Notes: a model not told the origin generated them from the letters alone. Counted from the stretch's first letter, positions 9,127 through 18,397 are shown. The stretch is 64,000 nucleotides of DNA from Flavobacterium oreochromis (GCF_019565455.1 NZ_CP067377.1:1426001-1490000), one strand, 5' to 3'. Made by a program: numbers and translations.

Positions 9127-10541
9127 TTAAAGTTTTTGAATATCCAAGCTTTGAGTTGATTTCATCAGTTCTATTGCGGCTCTTCTTTGGTTGAATATGG
9201 CTGTTTGAAACTCTAATTCAGCCATCTGTAAGTCGTTTTCTGCCTCAATTAATTGATTCGATTTTATTAAGCCGTATTTAAACTCTTTTTCAGCTTGATT
9301 TAAAGCATTTTGGGCAATTTCTTTTGCTTTTGCTTTTAGATTTATTTGAGCATTAGCTATGTTGTAATTCGTTTGATTATTAGCTAAGTTTAAAGTTAAT
9401 TTTCGTTCTGCATCTGATTTTTTATTTTCTAAAATTTCTTTTTCAATTTTCGATTTTTCTACTTCATGACTGCCTTCATTTGCATCGAAAATCTCCCATT
9501 TAAAACCTAAGCCAACTTGAAAAATAGGAAAAAGATGCTTGTTTGTTAAGTTTGTATTTAATTTTTTATCGATATTGGGAATTAAGTTTTTTGAAGATGA
9601 TAAATGACCATTATAAAAGCCTAAATATGATAATGAAGTGGCTGCTTGTACTTTTGGGATCCACCATGTTTTATCTGCTTTTATTTTAGCATCTATAGCT
9701 TTCATTCCGTGATCCAAAGCTCTTAATTCAGCTCGATTTTCTATACTTGTATCAGAAATTATATAGTTTATTTTTTGTAGAGCAGGTTCTATTAGAGCAA
9801 TTTTTTTAGCTTCTATGCCGGTTAGAATATGTAAATGAATAATTAATAATTCTTTTTGCCTTCATATTCCACCATTTTTGAGTTAAGTGTGGCTTCTGCT
9901 AAATCTATTTTTTGATAATCATATTTTGTTATAAGGCCATACCCTAATGCTTTTTCTGCTAGTTTTTTGTTGGCATCTAATCTTTTTAGTCCTTCATTTA
10001 AGACTTTTTTAGATTCAATTAATAACGCGAACTGATCATAAGACTGTATGATTTGAGTTGTTATTTCGTCCTCGTTTTTTGTTTTAATAGCTATTGTTGC
10101 CTTGTTTTTTTCTTCAAGAGCTTCTTTCAGATGTTTTATTTTGCCTCCTGAATAAAGAAGAACTTTAGCATCGATTTTTGCAGATCCTTCAAATCCAGAT
10201 AGATTAAAATCGTTATCAAAAGCTCCTTCAGGAATATTTATCCCAGGAAAAATTGGATTTATGGGAGCAATGTCTATTGCTTTAGAGTGAGAAATACTCG
10301 TTATGTCAAGATAACCAGCTTTTCCAGATATATCTACTTTAGGTAAAAATACGTCCTTGAGCTTTTTCTGATTTAATGTAATTGTTTTTGATTCTAAAAC
10401 TTGATTTTTTATTGAAGCGTCTCTTTTTAAAGCTTCATTGATCAATGTCTCAAGGGTTGGGGCTTCTTGAGCATTAAGCATGAGAGGTATTAACAAAAGT
10501 AACCCAGAAATGATTTTCTTGTAATGTTCCATTTTTTTCAT
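9127..10541 (-). CDS. TolC family outer-membrane efflux protein (one frameshift as read)
   Basis: A signal peptide (MKKMEHYKKIISGLLLLIPLMLNAQ) is followed by two helical-hairpin repeats of the TolC type (LGYGLITKYDYQKIDLAEATL in the first, YGLIKSNQLIEAENDLQMAEL in the second). The two halves join at the T5 run 9853-9857; one more A on the coding strand gives EGKKELLIIHLHILTGIEAKK and about 471 residues, the usual TolC length. It is first in the operon with the HlyD adaptor and ABC-2 permease, forming the outer-membrane exit duct. Confidence 0.87.
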
Positions 10542-10690
10542 TTGATTTACATTGCAAAGTTTTAATTAAAAAACATTAAATCTTTTGATATATATCAAAA
10601 AAAGAAAGCCAAATGTTTAAAAATGGATATTTACAAAAATGTTATTATAGTCGTTAAATTTAATTTTTAAAAGTAAAATGACTTTTTAAT

Positions 10691-11254
10691 TTATTTCCAT
10701 TTTAAACTTTCCATTAAAATTTTAAGGTCATTTTTAATGTAGTGAGCTGCTGGTAATACAGAATCAAAATTAGGTTTCGCATAAAAATAAATGGACCCCA
10801 TTAAGAAATGTTTTGTGCTGTCAGTTACGTAAAACTGAGATTGAGAAGCAGCATTTCCTCCTACCTCGTAAAACATACCAAATTTTTTATGAGAAGAATT
10901 AATGTATGGTTGTTCAGTAATATTATCTGCTTTTACAACATGTTCGTAGGTTAGTTTTTGAGCATCACGTAAAAGTGTTTCTATGTTGTTTTGTACAGGA
11001 CGATAATTTAAATAAACAGTAGCCCTTAATTTTGGATAATCAATGTGAAAGTTACAATCTCCTTGATCTTTTATATTACTTAATGAATTGTATTGAAATT
11101 CATATCCACACGCTTTTTTGAAGTCTATATAATGTGCTGTTGGGTATTCTAGGCTTAAATAGGCTTTAGGTTTGGGCATACTTTCCTCTTTGCAGTTTAT
11201 TGTTGTTGTAAAAACTATTAATGCAAGTAAAAGTCTTTTTATGCTTTTATTCAT
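10691..11254 (-). CDS. gldD: Gliding motility lipoprotein GldD
   Basis: 187 residues with a lipoprotein signal (MNKSIKRLLLALIVFTTTINC). The body (YLSLEYPTAHY, KACGYEFQYN, CNFHIDYPKLRATVYLNY, HLMGSIYFYAKPNFDSVLPAAHYI) fits the GldD family, one of the proteins needed for gliding and type IX secretion in Flavobacteriia. It starts 3 bases after the ssb stop, so mutY, ssb and gldD likely share a transcript. In other flavobacteria gldE is, as I recall, also in this cluster; no gldE lies here. Family assignment comes from recognition of sequence and context. Confidence 0.85.
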   Translation of the reverse strand: MNKSIKRLLLALIVFTTTINCKEESMPKPKAYLSLEYPTAHYIDFKKACGYEFQYNSLSNIKDQGDCNFHIDYPKLRATVYLNYRPVQNNIETLLRDAQKLTYEHVVKADNITEQPYINSSHKKFGMFYEVGGNAASQSQFYVTDSTKHFLMGSIYFYAKPNFDSVLPAAHYIKNDLKILMESLKWK

Positions 11255-11257
11255 ATT

Positions 11258-11680
11258 TTAAAAAGGTAAATCGTTTTCTATTGGATTGTCAAAATTAGCA
11301 CTTTTAGGCGTTTCTGACGAATTTTTAAACGATTCAGAGTCTTTTTTTGTGTTTAGAAAAGTAAATTCCGTTACTTGAATCTCTGTTGTGTACTTAGTTG
11401 ATCCATCTTCAGCTTGCCATTGTCTGGATTTGATACGTCCTTCAACATATATTTTGTCTCCTTTTGTTAAGTATTTTTCACAAATTTCAGCAGCCTTATT
11501 TCGTACTACAACATTGTGCCATTCTGTAGAAGTAATTTTTTCCCCAGTCGTTTTGTTAATGTATATGTCATTAGTCGCTAATGGAAATCGGCCAATGCAG
11601 TTACCACCATCAAAATAGTGCATTTTTACTTCGTCTCCTAAATGCCCAATTAGCATTACTTTGTTTAGTGTTCCGTTCAT
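11258..11680 (-). CDS. ssb: Single-stranded DNA-binding protein
   Basis: 140 residues. The OB fold runs from MNGTLNKVMLIGHLGDE through STEWHNVVVRNKAAEICEKYL and GDKIYVEGRIKSRQW, then a short Ser/Asn-rich linker and the acidic tip IENDLPF that recruits partner proteins. It lies between mutY and gldD, an arrangement found in many Flavobacteriaceae. It may be the main or a secondary SSB of the cell. Confidence 0.93.
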   Translation of the reverse strand: MNGTLNKVMLIGHLGDEVKMHYFDGGNCIGRFPLATNDIYINKTTGEKITSTEWHNVVVRNKAAEICEKYLTKGDKIYVEGRIKSRQWQAEDGSTKYTTEIQVTEFTFLNTKKDSESFKNSSETPKSANFDNPIENDLPF

Positions 11681-11716
11681 AATGGCTTATATTTAGTACC
11701 AAATATAGTTAAATTT

Positions 11717-12748
11717 TTAATATACTGTTCTTTCTAAAAAATTATGAATTACAATAGGGGTAGGGAGCTCCTTTAATTCTTTATAAGCTAAGCCTGTTTC
11801 GTGTTCGTGATCTATTTTTATTATCCAAAAATTGATGTCTAAATTTTGATGAGATAGCTTGTGATTAGTCTGTTCGTGTTCTAGAAGTAAAATGCTTTTA
11901 ATGTTAGTATATGATTCTAAAATACGATTTTTAATTTCATCTGTTTTTTCCTTTTTAAATGTTTCGATTAAAGGTAATTCATATAAATTTTGCCAAATCC
12001 CTTTTGTTGTTCTTTGCTGATATAATGCCTTTTGATTTTGGTCAATAACCAATAAATAATGAAAATATCGATTTGTTATTTTTGTTTTTTTTGTTTTGAC
12101 TGGTAGATTTCCTATCTTGTTAGTACTTAATGCGTAACAACTATTTTGAAGTGGACAAATAGTACAGGTTGGATTTTGAGGGACGCATTGTAATGCGCCA
12201 AATTCCATAATTGCTTGATTAAATTGAGCAGGTTCATTAGGATTAATAACTTCTGAGGCTAATTGAAAAAAAGTTTTTTTTGTTTTAGGTAAACTAATGT
12301 CTAGATCTAGTCCAAAATAACGAGCAATTACACGATATACATTGCCGTCTATAACAGGAACACATTCATTGAACGAAAAAGAGGCAATAGCAGCGGCTGT
12401 ATATTCTCCAATTCCTTTTAATTTTTGAAGATCTTTATAGTTGTTTGGGAATATACCGTTGTTATGTTCTGTTAAGTGTTTAGCTGTAGTATGAAGGTTT
12501 CGGGCTCTAGAATAATAGCCTAAGCCTTGCCATAATTTGAGCACATCTTGCTCTTCAGCTTCTGCTAAATCTTGTATTTTTGGGTACTGTTTTGTAAATG
12601 CTTTGTAATATGGAAGGCCTTGACTTACACGGGTTTGTTGTAATATTATTTCAGATAGCCAGATTAAGTATGGATCTGTTGTCTTACGCCAAGGTAAATC
12701 TCTTTTATGTTGTTGATACCAAGCTATAATTGTATCGCTAAAATTCAT
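11717..12748 (-). CDS. mutY: A/G-specific adenine glycosylase MutY
   Basis: 343 residues, intact. The catalytic domain shows LPWR, the helix-hairpin-helix LKGIGEYTAAAI, VIDGNVYRV with the catalytic Asp, and the 4Fe-4S loop CVPQNPTCTICPLQNSC. The C-terminal NUDIX-like domain (YFHYLLVIDQNQKALYQQR...GIWQNLYELPL) recognises 8-oxoG. The enzyme removes A mispaired with 8-oxoguanine. It is first in the mutY-ssb-gldD run; HU is divergent across about 130 bases. Confidence 0.95.
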   Translation of the reverse strand: MNFSDTIIAWYQQHKRDLPWRKTTDPYLIWLSEIILQQTRVSQGLPYYKAFTKQYPKIQDLAEAEEQDVLKLWQGLGYYSRARNLHTTAKHLTEHNNGIFPNNYKDLQKLKGIGEYTAAAIASFSFNECVPVIDGNVYRVIARYFGLDLDISLPKTKKTFFQLASEVINPNEPAQFNQAIMEFGALQCVPQNPTCTICPLQNSCYALSTNKIGNLPVKTKKTKITNRYFHYLLVIDQNQKALYQQRTTKGIWQNLYELPLIETFKKEKTDEIKNRILESYTNIKSILLLEHEQTNHKLSHQNLDINFWIIKIDHEHETGLAYKELKELPTPIVIHNFLERTVY

Positions 12749-12831
12749 GTTCTTAAATTGGTACGCAAAAATAATTCTTTATGTGATTAAATTTTAATCA
12801 ATTATACTTGAATTATTCTTTTTTTTATTTC

Positions 12832-12839
12832 TATATTTG
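12832..12839 (+). promoter_or_regulatory. -7 promoter box for the HU gene
   Basis: TATATTTG, 41 bases before the HU start. A TTG at 12808-12810 is 21 bases upstream, slightly longer than the usual spacer. Confidence 0.6.
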
Positions 12840-12879
12840 CAAACTCAAAAAAATGCAATAAACTTAATTATTATATAAA

Positions 12880-13188
12880 ATGACAAAAGCAGATATCGTA
12901 GCTAAAATTGCTGATAAATTAGGCTTAGAAAAAGGAGATGTTCAGGCTACAGTAGAGTCTTTTATGGACGAAGTTAAAAATTCGTTAGAAACAGGTGATA
13001 ATGTTTATTTGAGAGGGTTCGGAAGTTTTATTATTAAAACAAGAGCGGAAAAAACAGGTAGAAATATTTCTAAAAACACAACTATCAAAATTCCAGCTCA
13101 CAATATCCCAGCTTTTAAACCTGCAAAAGTATTTGTTGAAGGAGTAAAAGAAAAAGTTAACGTAGAAGTATTAGAAGAATCGAAATAA
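12880..13188 (+). CDS. HU/IHF family DNA-binding protein
   Basis: 102 residues: MTKADIVAKIADKLGLEKGDV, dimerisation helices, then the DNA-binding arm GRNISKNTTIKIPAHNIPAFKPAKVF with the intercalating Pro. It bends and packages DNA. An acidic tail of about 10 residues (KVNVEVLEESK) extends beyond the usual end. It is followed after 25 bases by the gene for a 30-residue basic protein that probably shares its message. Confidence 0.93.
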   Translation: MTKADIVAKIADKLGLEKGDVQATVESFMDEVKNSLETGDNVYLRGFGSFIIKTRAEKTGRNISKNTTIKIPAHNIPAFKPAKVFVEGVKEKVNVEVLEESK

Positions 13189-13213
13189 TTATTAACATAA
13201 AACCAACAAAGTT

Positions 13214-13306
13214 ATGCCAAGTGGTAAGAAAAGAAAAAGACATAAGGTAGCGACTCACAAACGTAAAAAGAGAGCGAGAGCTAATCGTCATAAAAAGAAA
13301 AAGTAG
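13214..13306 (+). CDS. 30-residue highly basic protein, probable ribosome- or RNA-associated factor
   Basis: ATG 13214 to TAG 13304-13306. The product begins MPSGKKRKRHKVATHKRKK, continues in the same style and ends HKKKK; about 18 of 30 residues are Lys or Arg. It has no acidic residue. The size and composition match small Bacteroidota-specific basic proteins that sit in rRNA, and a terminator stem overlapping its stop codon shows it is a real transcript end. It could be the Bacteroidota ribosomal protein called bL38, but I cannot confirm that from sequence alone. Confidence 0.75.
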   Translation: MPSGKKRKRHKVATHKRKKRARANRHKKKK

Positions 13307-13325
13307 TTCTTAAACTACTTTTTTC
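13301..13325 (+). terminator. Terminator after the 30-residue basic protein gene
   Basis: Stem AAGTAGTT (13301-13308) / AACTACTT (13313-13320) with loop CTTA, followed by a T-rich run. The 5' arm contains the stop codon TAG, so termination and the coding end are interlocked. Confidence 0.8.
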
Positions 13326-13539
13326 TTTTTAAACGTTCATTGAAAATGAGATTTATGATGATTGATTAATAAATATTGATTTTAGAATATTCTGAGATCT
13401 CTATTTTAAAATTAATATCTTAAATCCTGCGGGTTAATTGCCTGTAAAAGAAATGTTTAATCCATCCTTACAATTAGCATGAGCTATAGATGTTTTGTCT
13501 GTTGCTTATTGTCAAAAAGTTGGGATAAAAATTTACGCC

Positions 13540-15087
13540 GTGAATAAAGAACTAATTATTAGATCAAGTGAGAGTGCTGTAGATTTTGCCTTATTAAAAG
13601 ATGGAAAACTAATAGAATTACATAAAGATGAAGATAATTCAGGGGCATTTCAAGTAGGAGATATCTATATCGCAAAAATTAGAAAACCAGTAGCAGGACT
13701 TAATGCTGCATTTGTTAATTTAGGTTTTGATAAAGATGCTTTCCTACATTATCATGATTTAGGTCCTAATTTATCTTCTCAATTGAAATTTATTAAACAA
13801 GTATGCACAGGTAAATTCAACGATTTTTTCCTAAAAACGTTTCAGTTTGAGCCTGAGATTGATAAAAATGGTGTTATAACAGATGTGTTAAATGCTAATC
13901 AGTCAATTTTAGTTCAAGTTGTAAAAGAACCAATATCTACCAAAGGGCCTCGAATTAGTTCAGAATTATCCCTAGCTGGTAGATACATCGTTTTAGTTCC
14001 TTTTTCTGAAAGAGTATCTGTTTCTCAGAAAATACACTCAAAAGAAGAGAAAGAACGATTAAAACGTCTGGTATTATCCATCAAGCCAAAAGGCTTTGGG
14101 GTTATTGTACGTACAGTAGCCGAGGGCAAAAAAGTAGCCGAAATTGACAAAGATTTACAAAATTTGTTAGACAAATGGTCTGCAATGTGTAAACGAATTC
14201 CAACGGCTCATCATCCATCTAGAGTGTTAGGTGAATTAAATAGGGCTTCTTCTATTTTAAGAGATGTATTTAATGATACTTTTACATCAATCTTGACAGA
14301 TGATGAACAGTTGTTACAAGAAACTAAGGAGTATTTACAAGAAATAGCTCCTGGAAAAGAATCAATCGTTAAACTCTATAATTCAAAAGAGATTCCTCTT
14401 TTTGAAAAATACGGAATAGAACGTCAAATCAAAACCTCTTTTGGTAAAACTGTTTCGATGAGTAAAGGAGCTTATTTGATTATTGAGCATACAGAAGCTA
14501 TGCACGTTATTGATGTAAATAGCGGTAATAGGTCAAATAAAGCCACTTCTCAGGAAGATACAGCTTTAGAAGTTAATTTAATTGCAGCTGCTGAAGTAGC
14601 GCGTCAATTAAGACTTCGTGATATGGGAGGGATTATTGTAGTTGATTTTATTGATATGCAAAATCCTGATAACCGTAAAGTTTTATTTGATTTCTTAAAA
14701 GAAGAAATGAGTGATGATAAAGCAAAACATAAAATCTTACCTCCAAGTAAATTTGGTCTTGTGCAGATAACGCGCCAGCGTGTTCGACCAGAGGTGAGTA
14801 TTAAAACTCGAGAAGAAGATCCAAATAATGAAAATGGAGAAATTGATGCTCCTATTGCTATTATAGATAAAATAACTTCTGAGTTAGAAAGAATTATTAA
14901 GAAGTATAAAAAGGTGCGTTTGCACGTGCATCCGTTTATTGCTGCTTACCTTACAAAAGGTTTTCCATCTATACGTTCAAAATGGCTTTTTGAACATAAA
15001 AAATGGGTTAAAATCATACCGCGTGATGCATACACGTATTTAGAATATAGGTTTTTAGATGAAACTGGAAATCCTGTAGAAGATTAA
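13540..15087 (+). CDS. rng: Ribonuclease E/G family endoribonuclease (RNase G)
   Basis: About 515 residues starting at GTG 13540 (VNKELIIRSS), chosen because family members begin at this point; an in-frame upstream TTG at 13495 would add 15 unrelated residues. The S1 domain (GDIYIAKIRKPVAGLNAAFVNLGFDKDAFLH) is followed by the catalytic DNase I-like region with the metal-binding aspartates in MHVIDVNSGN and IIVVDFIDM. There is no RNase E-type C-terminal scaffold, so RNase G is the better name. It acts in rRNA and mRNA processing. Its position after HU and a small basic protein is typical for Flavobacteriia. A terminator follows at once. Confidence 0.93.
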   Translation: MNKELIIRSSESAVDFALLKDGKLIELHKDEDNSGAFQVGDIYIAKIRKPVAGLNAAFVNLGFDKDAFLHYHDLGPNLSSQLKFIKQVCTGKFNDFFLKTFQFEPEIDKNGVITDVLNANQSILVQVVKEPISTKGPRISSELSLAGRYIVLVPFSERVSVSQKIHSKEEKERLKRLVLSIKPKGFGVIVRTVAEGKKVAEIDKDLQNLLDKWSAMCKRIPTAHHPSRVLGELNRASSILRDVFNDTFTSILTDDEQLLQETKEYLQEIAPGKESIVKLYNSKEIPLFEKYGIERQIKTSFGKTVSMSKGAYLIIEHTEAMHVIDVNSGNRSNKATSQEDTALEVNLIAAAEVARQLRLRDMGGIIVVDFIDMQNPDNRKVLFDFLKEEMSDDKAKHKILPPSKFGLVQITRQRVRPEVSIKTREEDPNNENGEIDAPIAIIDKITSELERIIKKYKKVRLHVHPFIAAYLTKGFPSIRSKWLFEHKKWVKIIPRDAYTYLEYRFLDETGNPVED

Positions 15088-15090
15088 TGA

Positions 15091-15122
15091 AAAAACCACT
15101 TAGAATGCTAAGTGGTTTTTTT
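15091..15122 (+). terminator. Terminator after rng
   Basis: Perfect 13-base stem AAAAACCACTTAG (15091-15103) / CTAAGTGGTTTTT (15108-15120) with an AATG loop, followed by further Ts. Confidence 0.9.
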
Positions 15123-15189
15123 GTGTCCTTAAAAATTGTTTAGAATGAATAAAAATAACAGTTATTTGGTCGATTTTCTTCTACAAAAA

Positions 15190-15219
15190 TTGATATTTCG
15201 CCTTACGACCTTATCTTTG
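15190..15219 (+). promoter_or_regulatory. Promoter of the nuo operon
   Basis: TTG at 15190-15192, a 19-base spacer, TATCTTTG at 15212-15219, and 24 bases to the nuoA ATG. A full match to the Bacteroidota consensus. Confidence 0.78.
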
Positions 15220-15243
15220 TAGCTTGGATTAATTATCATAATT

Positions 15244-15597
15244 ATGCAATCAAATCAACTGGATTTTATACCTATTCTAATGCAAGTAGGGTTAGCTGTT
15301 GGGTTTGTGGGAGCTACTATCTTTATTTCAGGATTGTTAGGGCCTAAACGTCATTCAGCTAATAAAGATAAAAACTTCGAGTGTGGTATTGAATCAATAG
15401 GTAATGCTCGTATTCCTTTCTCAGTAAAGTATTTCTTAGTTGCTATTTTATTCGTATTATTTGATGTCGAGGTGATCTTTATGTATCCTTGGGCTGTGAA
15501 TTTTCGTGAGATGGGAATGGACGGATTAGTGAAAATGGGACTCTTCATGTTCTTATTGGTAGTAGGTTTCTACTATGTAATCAAGAAAAAGGATTAG
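15244..15597 (+). CDS. nuoA: NADH-quinone oxidoreductase subunit A
   Basis: 117 residues with three membrane helices and the family signature KNFECGIESIGNARIPFSVKYF followed by LFDVEVIFMYPWA. It is a membrane-arm subunit of complex I at the junction with the peripheral arm, and the first gene of the 13-gene nuo operon that runs to about 28.6 kb. Confidence 0.96.
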   Translation: MQSNQLDFIPILMQVGLAVGFVGATIFISGLLGPKRHSANKDKNFECGIESIGNARIPFSVKYFLVAILFVLFDVEVIFMYPWAVNFREMGMDGLVKMGLFMFLLVVGFYYVIKKKD

Positions 15598-15685
15598 AGT
15601 GGGAATAGTGAATTTATTTTAAATGATGGATTTTAAAAGAGAAAACTAGTTAAAATTCAGAGTTCAAAATTCAAAATAATCTAAA

Positions 15686-16237
15686 ATGAGTGATTCATCA
15701 AAATATAACACAGTAGCAGCACCCGATGGATATGTGGGTGAAGGTTTTTTTGCTACTAAATTAAGCGATGTAGTAGGTTTAGCTCGTGCTAATTCCTTAT
15801 GGCCATTGCCATTTGCTACCTCTTGTTGCGGTATTGAATTTATGGCAACGGCAGGTGCGCATTATGACGTTGCGCGTTTCGGTATGGAACGTATGAGTTT
15901 TTCTCCAAGACAAGCCGATATGTTATTAGTAATGGGAACTATTTCTAAAAAAATGGCTCCCATTTTACGTCAAGTATATGAGCAAATGTCAGAACCAAAA
16001 TGGGTTATAGCTGTAGGAGCTTGTGCTTCTTCAGGTGGAGTGTTCGATACATATTCAGTTTTACAAGGAATCGATAAAGTAATTCCTGTAGATGTTTACG
16101 TACCAGGTTGCCCACCTAGACCAGAACAAATATTAGACGGAATTATGCGTTTACAAGACATTGTAAAAAATGAATCAGTACGTCGTCGTAGCTCAGAAGA
16201 ATATAAAGAATTATTAGGTTCTTATAACATCAAATAA
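15686..16237 (+). CDS. nuoB: NADH-quinone oxidoreductase subunit B
   Basis: 183 residues. The N2 cluster ligands are visible: the tandem Cys in [19 protein letters not shown] and [15 protein letters not shown]. NuoB holds the terminal 4Fe-4S cluster that passes electrons to quinone. An 88-base spacer after nuoA holds AT-rich short repeats (ATTCAGAGTTCAAAATTCAAAA). Confidence 0.97.
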   Translation: MSDSSKYNTVAAPDGYVGEGFFATKLSDVVGLARANSLWPLPFATSCCGIEFMATAGAHYDVARFGMERMSFSPRQADMLLVMGTISKKMAPILRQVYEQMSEPKWVIAVGACASSGGVFDTYSVLQGIDKVIPVDVYVPGCPPRPEQILDGIMRLQDIVKNESVRRRSSEEYKELLGSYNIK

Positions 16238-16238
16238 T

Positions 16239-16760
16239 ATGGCATTAGAGAACGCTGTTATTCAACAAAAATTAATTGACCAATTTGGATTAAAAGTATC
16301 TGAGTTCGTTGAAATTCATAATATATTAACTTTCGAAGTAGCTCCAGAGGCTATTTTAGAAATAATGAAATTCTTAAAAGAAGATGCTACTTTGCGTTTC
16401 AACTTTTTAACCGATGTATGTGGAGTACATTACCCTGAATATGATTCAAATCGTCAATTAGGAGTAGTTTACCACATGCATAATTGGATTGATGGAGTTA
16501 GAATACGTATCAAATGTTTCTTACCTATTTCAAATCCAGAAATAGACTCGGTTACCTCACTGTTCTTAGGAGCTAACTGGCAAGAACGTGAAACGTACGA
16601 CTTTTACGGAATTACTTTCAAAGGACATCCACAATTAAAACGTATTTTAAATATGGATGAAATGACTGTATTCCCACTTCGTAAAGAATTCCCATTAGAA
16701 GACGGAGGTCGTACAGATAAAGATGACCGTTTCTTTGGAAGAACACAACATAATTGTTAG
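16239..16760 (+). CDS. nuoC: NADH-quinone oxidoreductase subunit C
   Basis: 173 residues, separate from NuoD. It carries the 30-kDa subunit signature (SLFLGANWQERETYDFYGITFKGHP) and ends RKEFPLEDGGRTDKDDRFFGR. A peripheral-arm subunit next to NuoB and NuoD. Only 1 base separates it from nuoB. Confidence 0.95.
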   Translation: MALENAVIQQKLIDQFGLKVSEFVEIHNILTFEVAPEAILEIMKFLKEDATLRFNFLTDVCGVHYPEYDSNRQLGVVYHMHNWIDGVRIRIKCFLPISNPEIDSVTSLFLGANWQERETYDFYGITFKGHPQLKRILNMDEMTVFPLRKEFPLEDGGRTDKDDRFFGRTQHNC

Positions 16761-16765
16761 TTAGT

Positions 16766-17149
16766 ATGAGAAGAATTATTGTAACTTTTAGTTCGGTTTT
16801 GTTATTACTTTTGGTTTCTTGTAGTGGATCAGATACTTATAGAGGAAAATGGAAAGCATTGGATTCTAAGGGTGAGAAATTTGAAATAAATTTTGATGCT
16901 AAAAATTTTACAGTTAAAGACAGTAAAGGTCAAATTTCTAAATATGAATATTCTCAAAATCAAGTTTCAATTGAAAATTCGGTTGAAACGTATGGAATTC
17001 AATTAGAAGACGGAAGAACATACCATATTAATTTTCCAATTGCTTCTTCGGAGGAAGTAGGATTGATAAAAGACAGTAATGAAAATCCTATCTATACAAT
17101 TGCAAGAAAGGACTATACTAGTTACGAAGATATTTTTAAATTAAAATAA
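16766..17149 (+). CDS. Small lipoprotein of unknown function inside the nuo operon
   Basis: 127 residues from ATG 16766 (MRRIIVTFSSVLLLLLVSC), a clear lipoprotein signal with lipobox Cys. The mature part (about 110 residues, SDTYRGKWKALDSKGEKFEINF and later strands) looks like a small all-beta, lipocalin-like domain. It starts 5 bases after the nuoC stop and ends 8 bases before nuoD, so it is translated with complex I. No family was recognised. It may be a passenger gene or an accessory protein for the respiratory chain; the sequence does not decide. Confidence 0.8.
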   Translation: MRRIIVTFSSVLLLLLVSCSGSDTYRGKWKALDSKGEKFEINFDAKNFTVKDSKGQISKYEYSQNQVSIENSVETYGIQLEDGRTYHINFPIASSEEVGLIKDSNENPIYTIARKDYTSYEDIFKLK

Positions 17150-17157
17150 TTCTATAA

Positions 17158-18393
17158 ATGTCAGAGTTATTATTAAAACCAGAAGAGCGATACGCAAAAG
17201 TCATCGAACAAAGAAGAAACGAAGACGGTAGCGAATTAGCTATATTAAACCTAGGGCCTACACACCCTGCTACACACGGTATCTTTCAAAATATCCTATT
17301 AATGGATGGAGAACGAATCCTTGATGGAGAAGGAACTGTAGGGTATATTCATCGTGCTTTCGAAAAAATCGCTGAAAACCGTCCGTTTTATCAAATAAAT
17401 GTATTAACAGATCGTATGAACTATTGTTCATCACCTATAAATAACATGGGATGGTGGATGACGGTAGAAAAAGCCTTAGGAATAGAAATCCCAAAACGTG
17501 TACAATATATGCGCGTTATTGTGATGGAATTAGCACGTATTGCAGATCATATTATTTGTAATTCAATCTTAGGTGTAGATACAGGTGCATTAACAGGTTT
17601 CTTTTACGTATTTGAATATCGTGAAAAAATTTACGAAATCTACGAGGAAATTTGTGGTGCTCGTTTAACAACCAATATGGGACGTATTGGAGGTTTTGAA
17701 AGAGAATGGTCTGACGAAACTTGGAAAAAAATAGATGCTTTCCTTGAAGAATTCCCTCCAGTATGGGCAGAATTTGAAAGTTTGTTATCTCGTAACCGTA
17801 TCTTTATGGATAGAACCATCAATGTAGGTCCTATTTCAGCAGAAAAAGCTATGAGTTACGGATTTACTGGTCCTAATTTACGTGCAGCTGGAATCGATTA
17901 TGATGTGCGTGTGGCACAACCATATTCTTCTTACGAAGATTTTCAATTTGATATACCTGTAGGTAAATCAGGTGATACTTACGATCGTTTTTGCGTTCGT
18001 AATGCCGAAGTTTGGGAAAGTATTAGTATCATTAAACAAGCTTTAGCAAAAATGCCTGAAGGTCCTTTCCACGCTGATGTTCCTGAATATTACCTGCCTC
18101 CAAAAGAAGATGTCTATTCGACTATGGAATCTCTAATTTGGCATTTCAAAATAGTAATGGGTGAGGTGCCTGTGCCATTAACAGAAGTGTACCATTCAGT
18201 AGAAGGAGGAAATGGTGAATTAGGTTTTTATTTAGTTACTGATGGAAGCCGTACACCGTATCGTTTACATTTTAGAAGACCTTGTTTTATATACTACCAA
18301 GCATATATTGAAATGGTTAAAGGGCAAAACTTATCCGATGCGATTGCTACCCTTTCAAGTTTAAATGTTATTGCTGGAGAATTAGACGCTTAA
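17158..18393 (+). CDS. nuoD: NADH-quinone oxidoreductase subunit D
   Basis: 411 residues, the 49-kDa subunit. Family blocks seen: LNLGPTHPATHGIFQNILLMDGE, GYIHRAFEKIAENRPFYQ, TGALTGFFYVFEYREKIY, and the end SLNVIAGELDA. It forms much of the quinone-binding pocket with NuoB. It stands 8 bases after the inserted lipoprotein gene. Confidence 0.96.
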   Translation: MSELLLKPEERYAKVIEQRRNEDGSELAILNLGPTHPATHGIFQNILLMDGERILDGEGTVGYIHRAFEKIAENRPFYQINVLTDRMNYCSSPINNMGWWMTVEKALGIEIPKRVQYMRVIVMELARIADHIICNSILGVDTGALTGFFYVFEYREKIYEIYEEICGARLTTNMGRIGGFEREWSDETWKKIDAFLEEFPPVWAEFESLLSRNRIFMDRTINVGPISAEKAMSYGFTGPNLRAAGIDYDVRVAQPYSSYEDFQFDIPVGKSGDTYDRFCVRNAEVWESISIIKQALAKMPEGPFHADVPEYYLPPKEDVYSTMESLIWHFKIVMGEVPVPLTEVYHSVEGGNGELGFYLVTDGSRTPYRLHFRRPCFIYYQAYIEMVKGQNLSDAIATLSSLNVIAGELDA

Positions 18394-18397
18394 TGCT

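Noticed and set aside
13495..13539. Upstream TTG start for rng
   Set aside because: The 15 extra residues have no family counterpart, while VNKELIIRSS at GTG 13540 matches the usual N-terminus.
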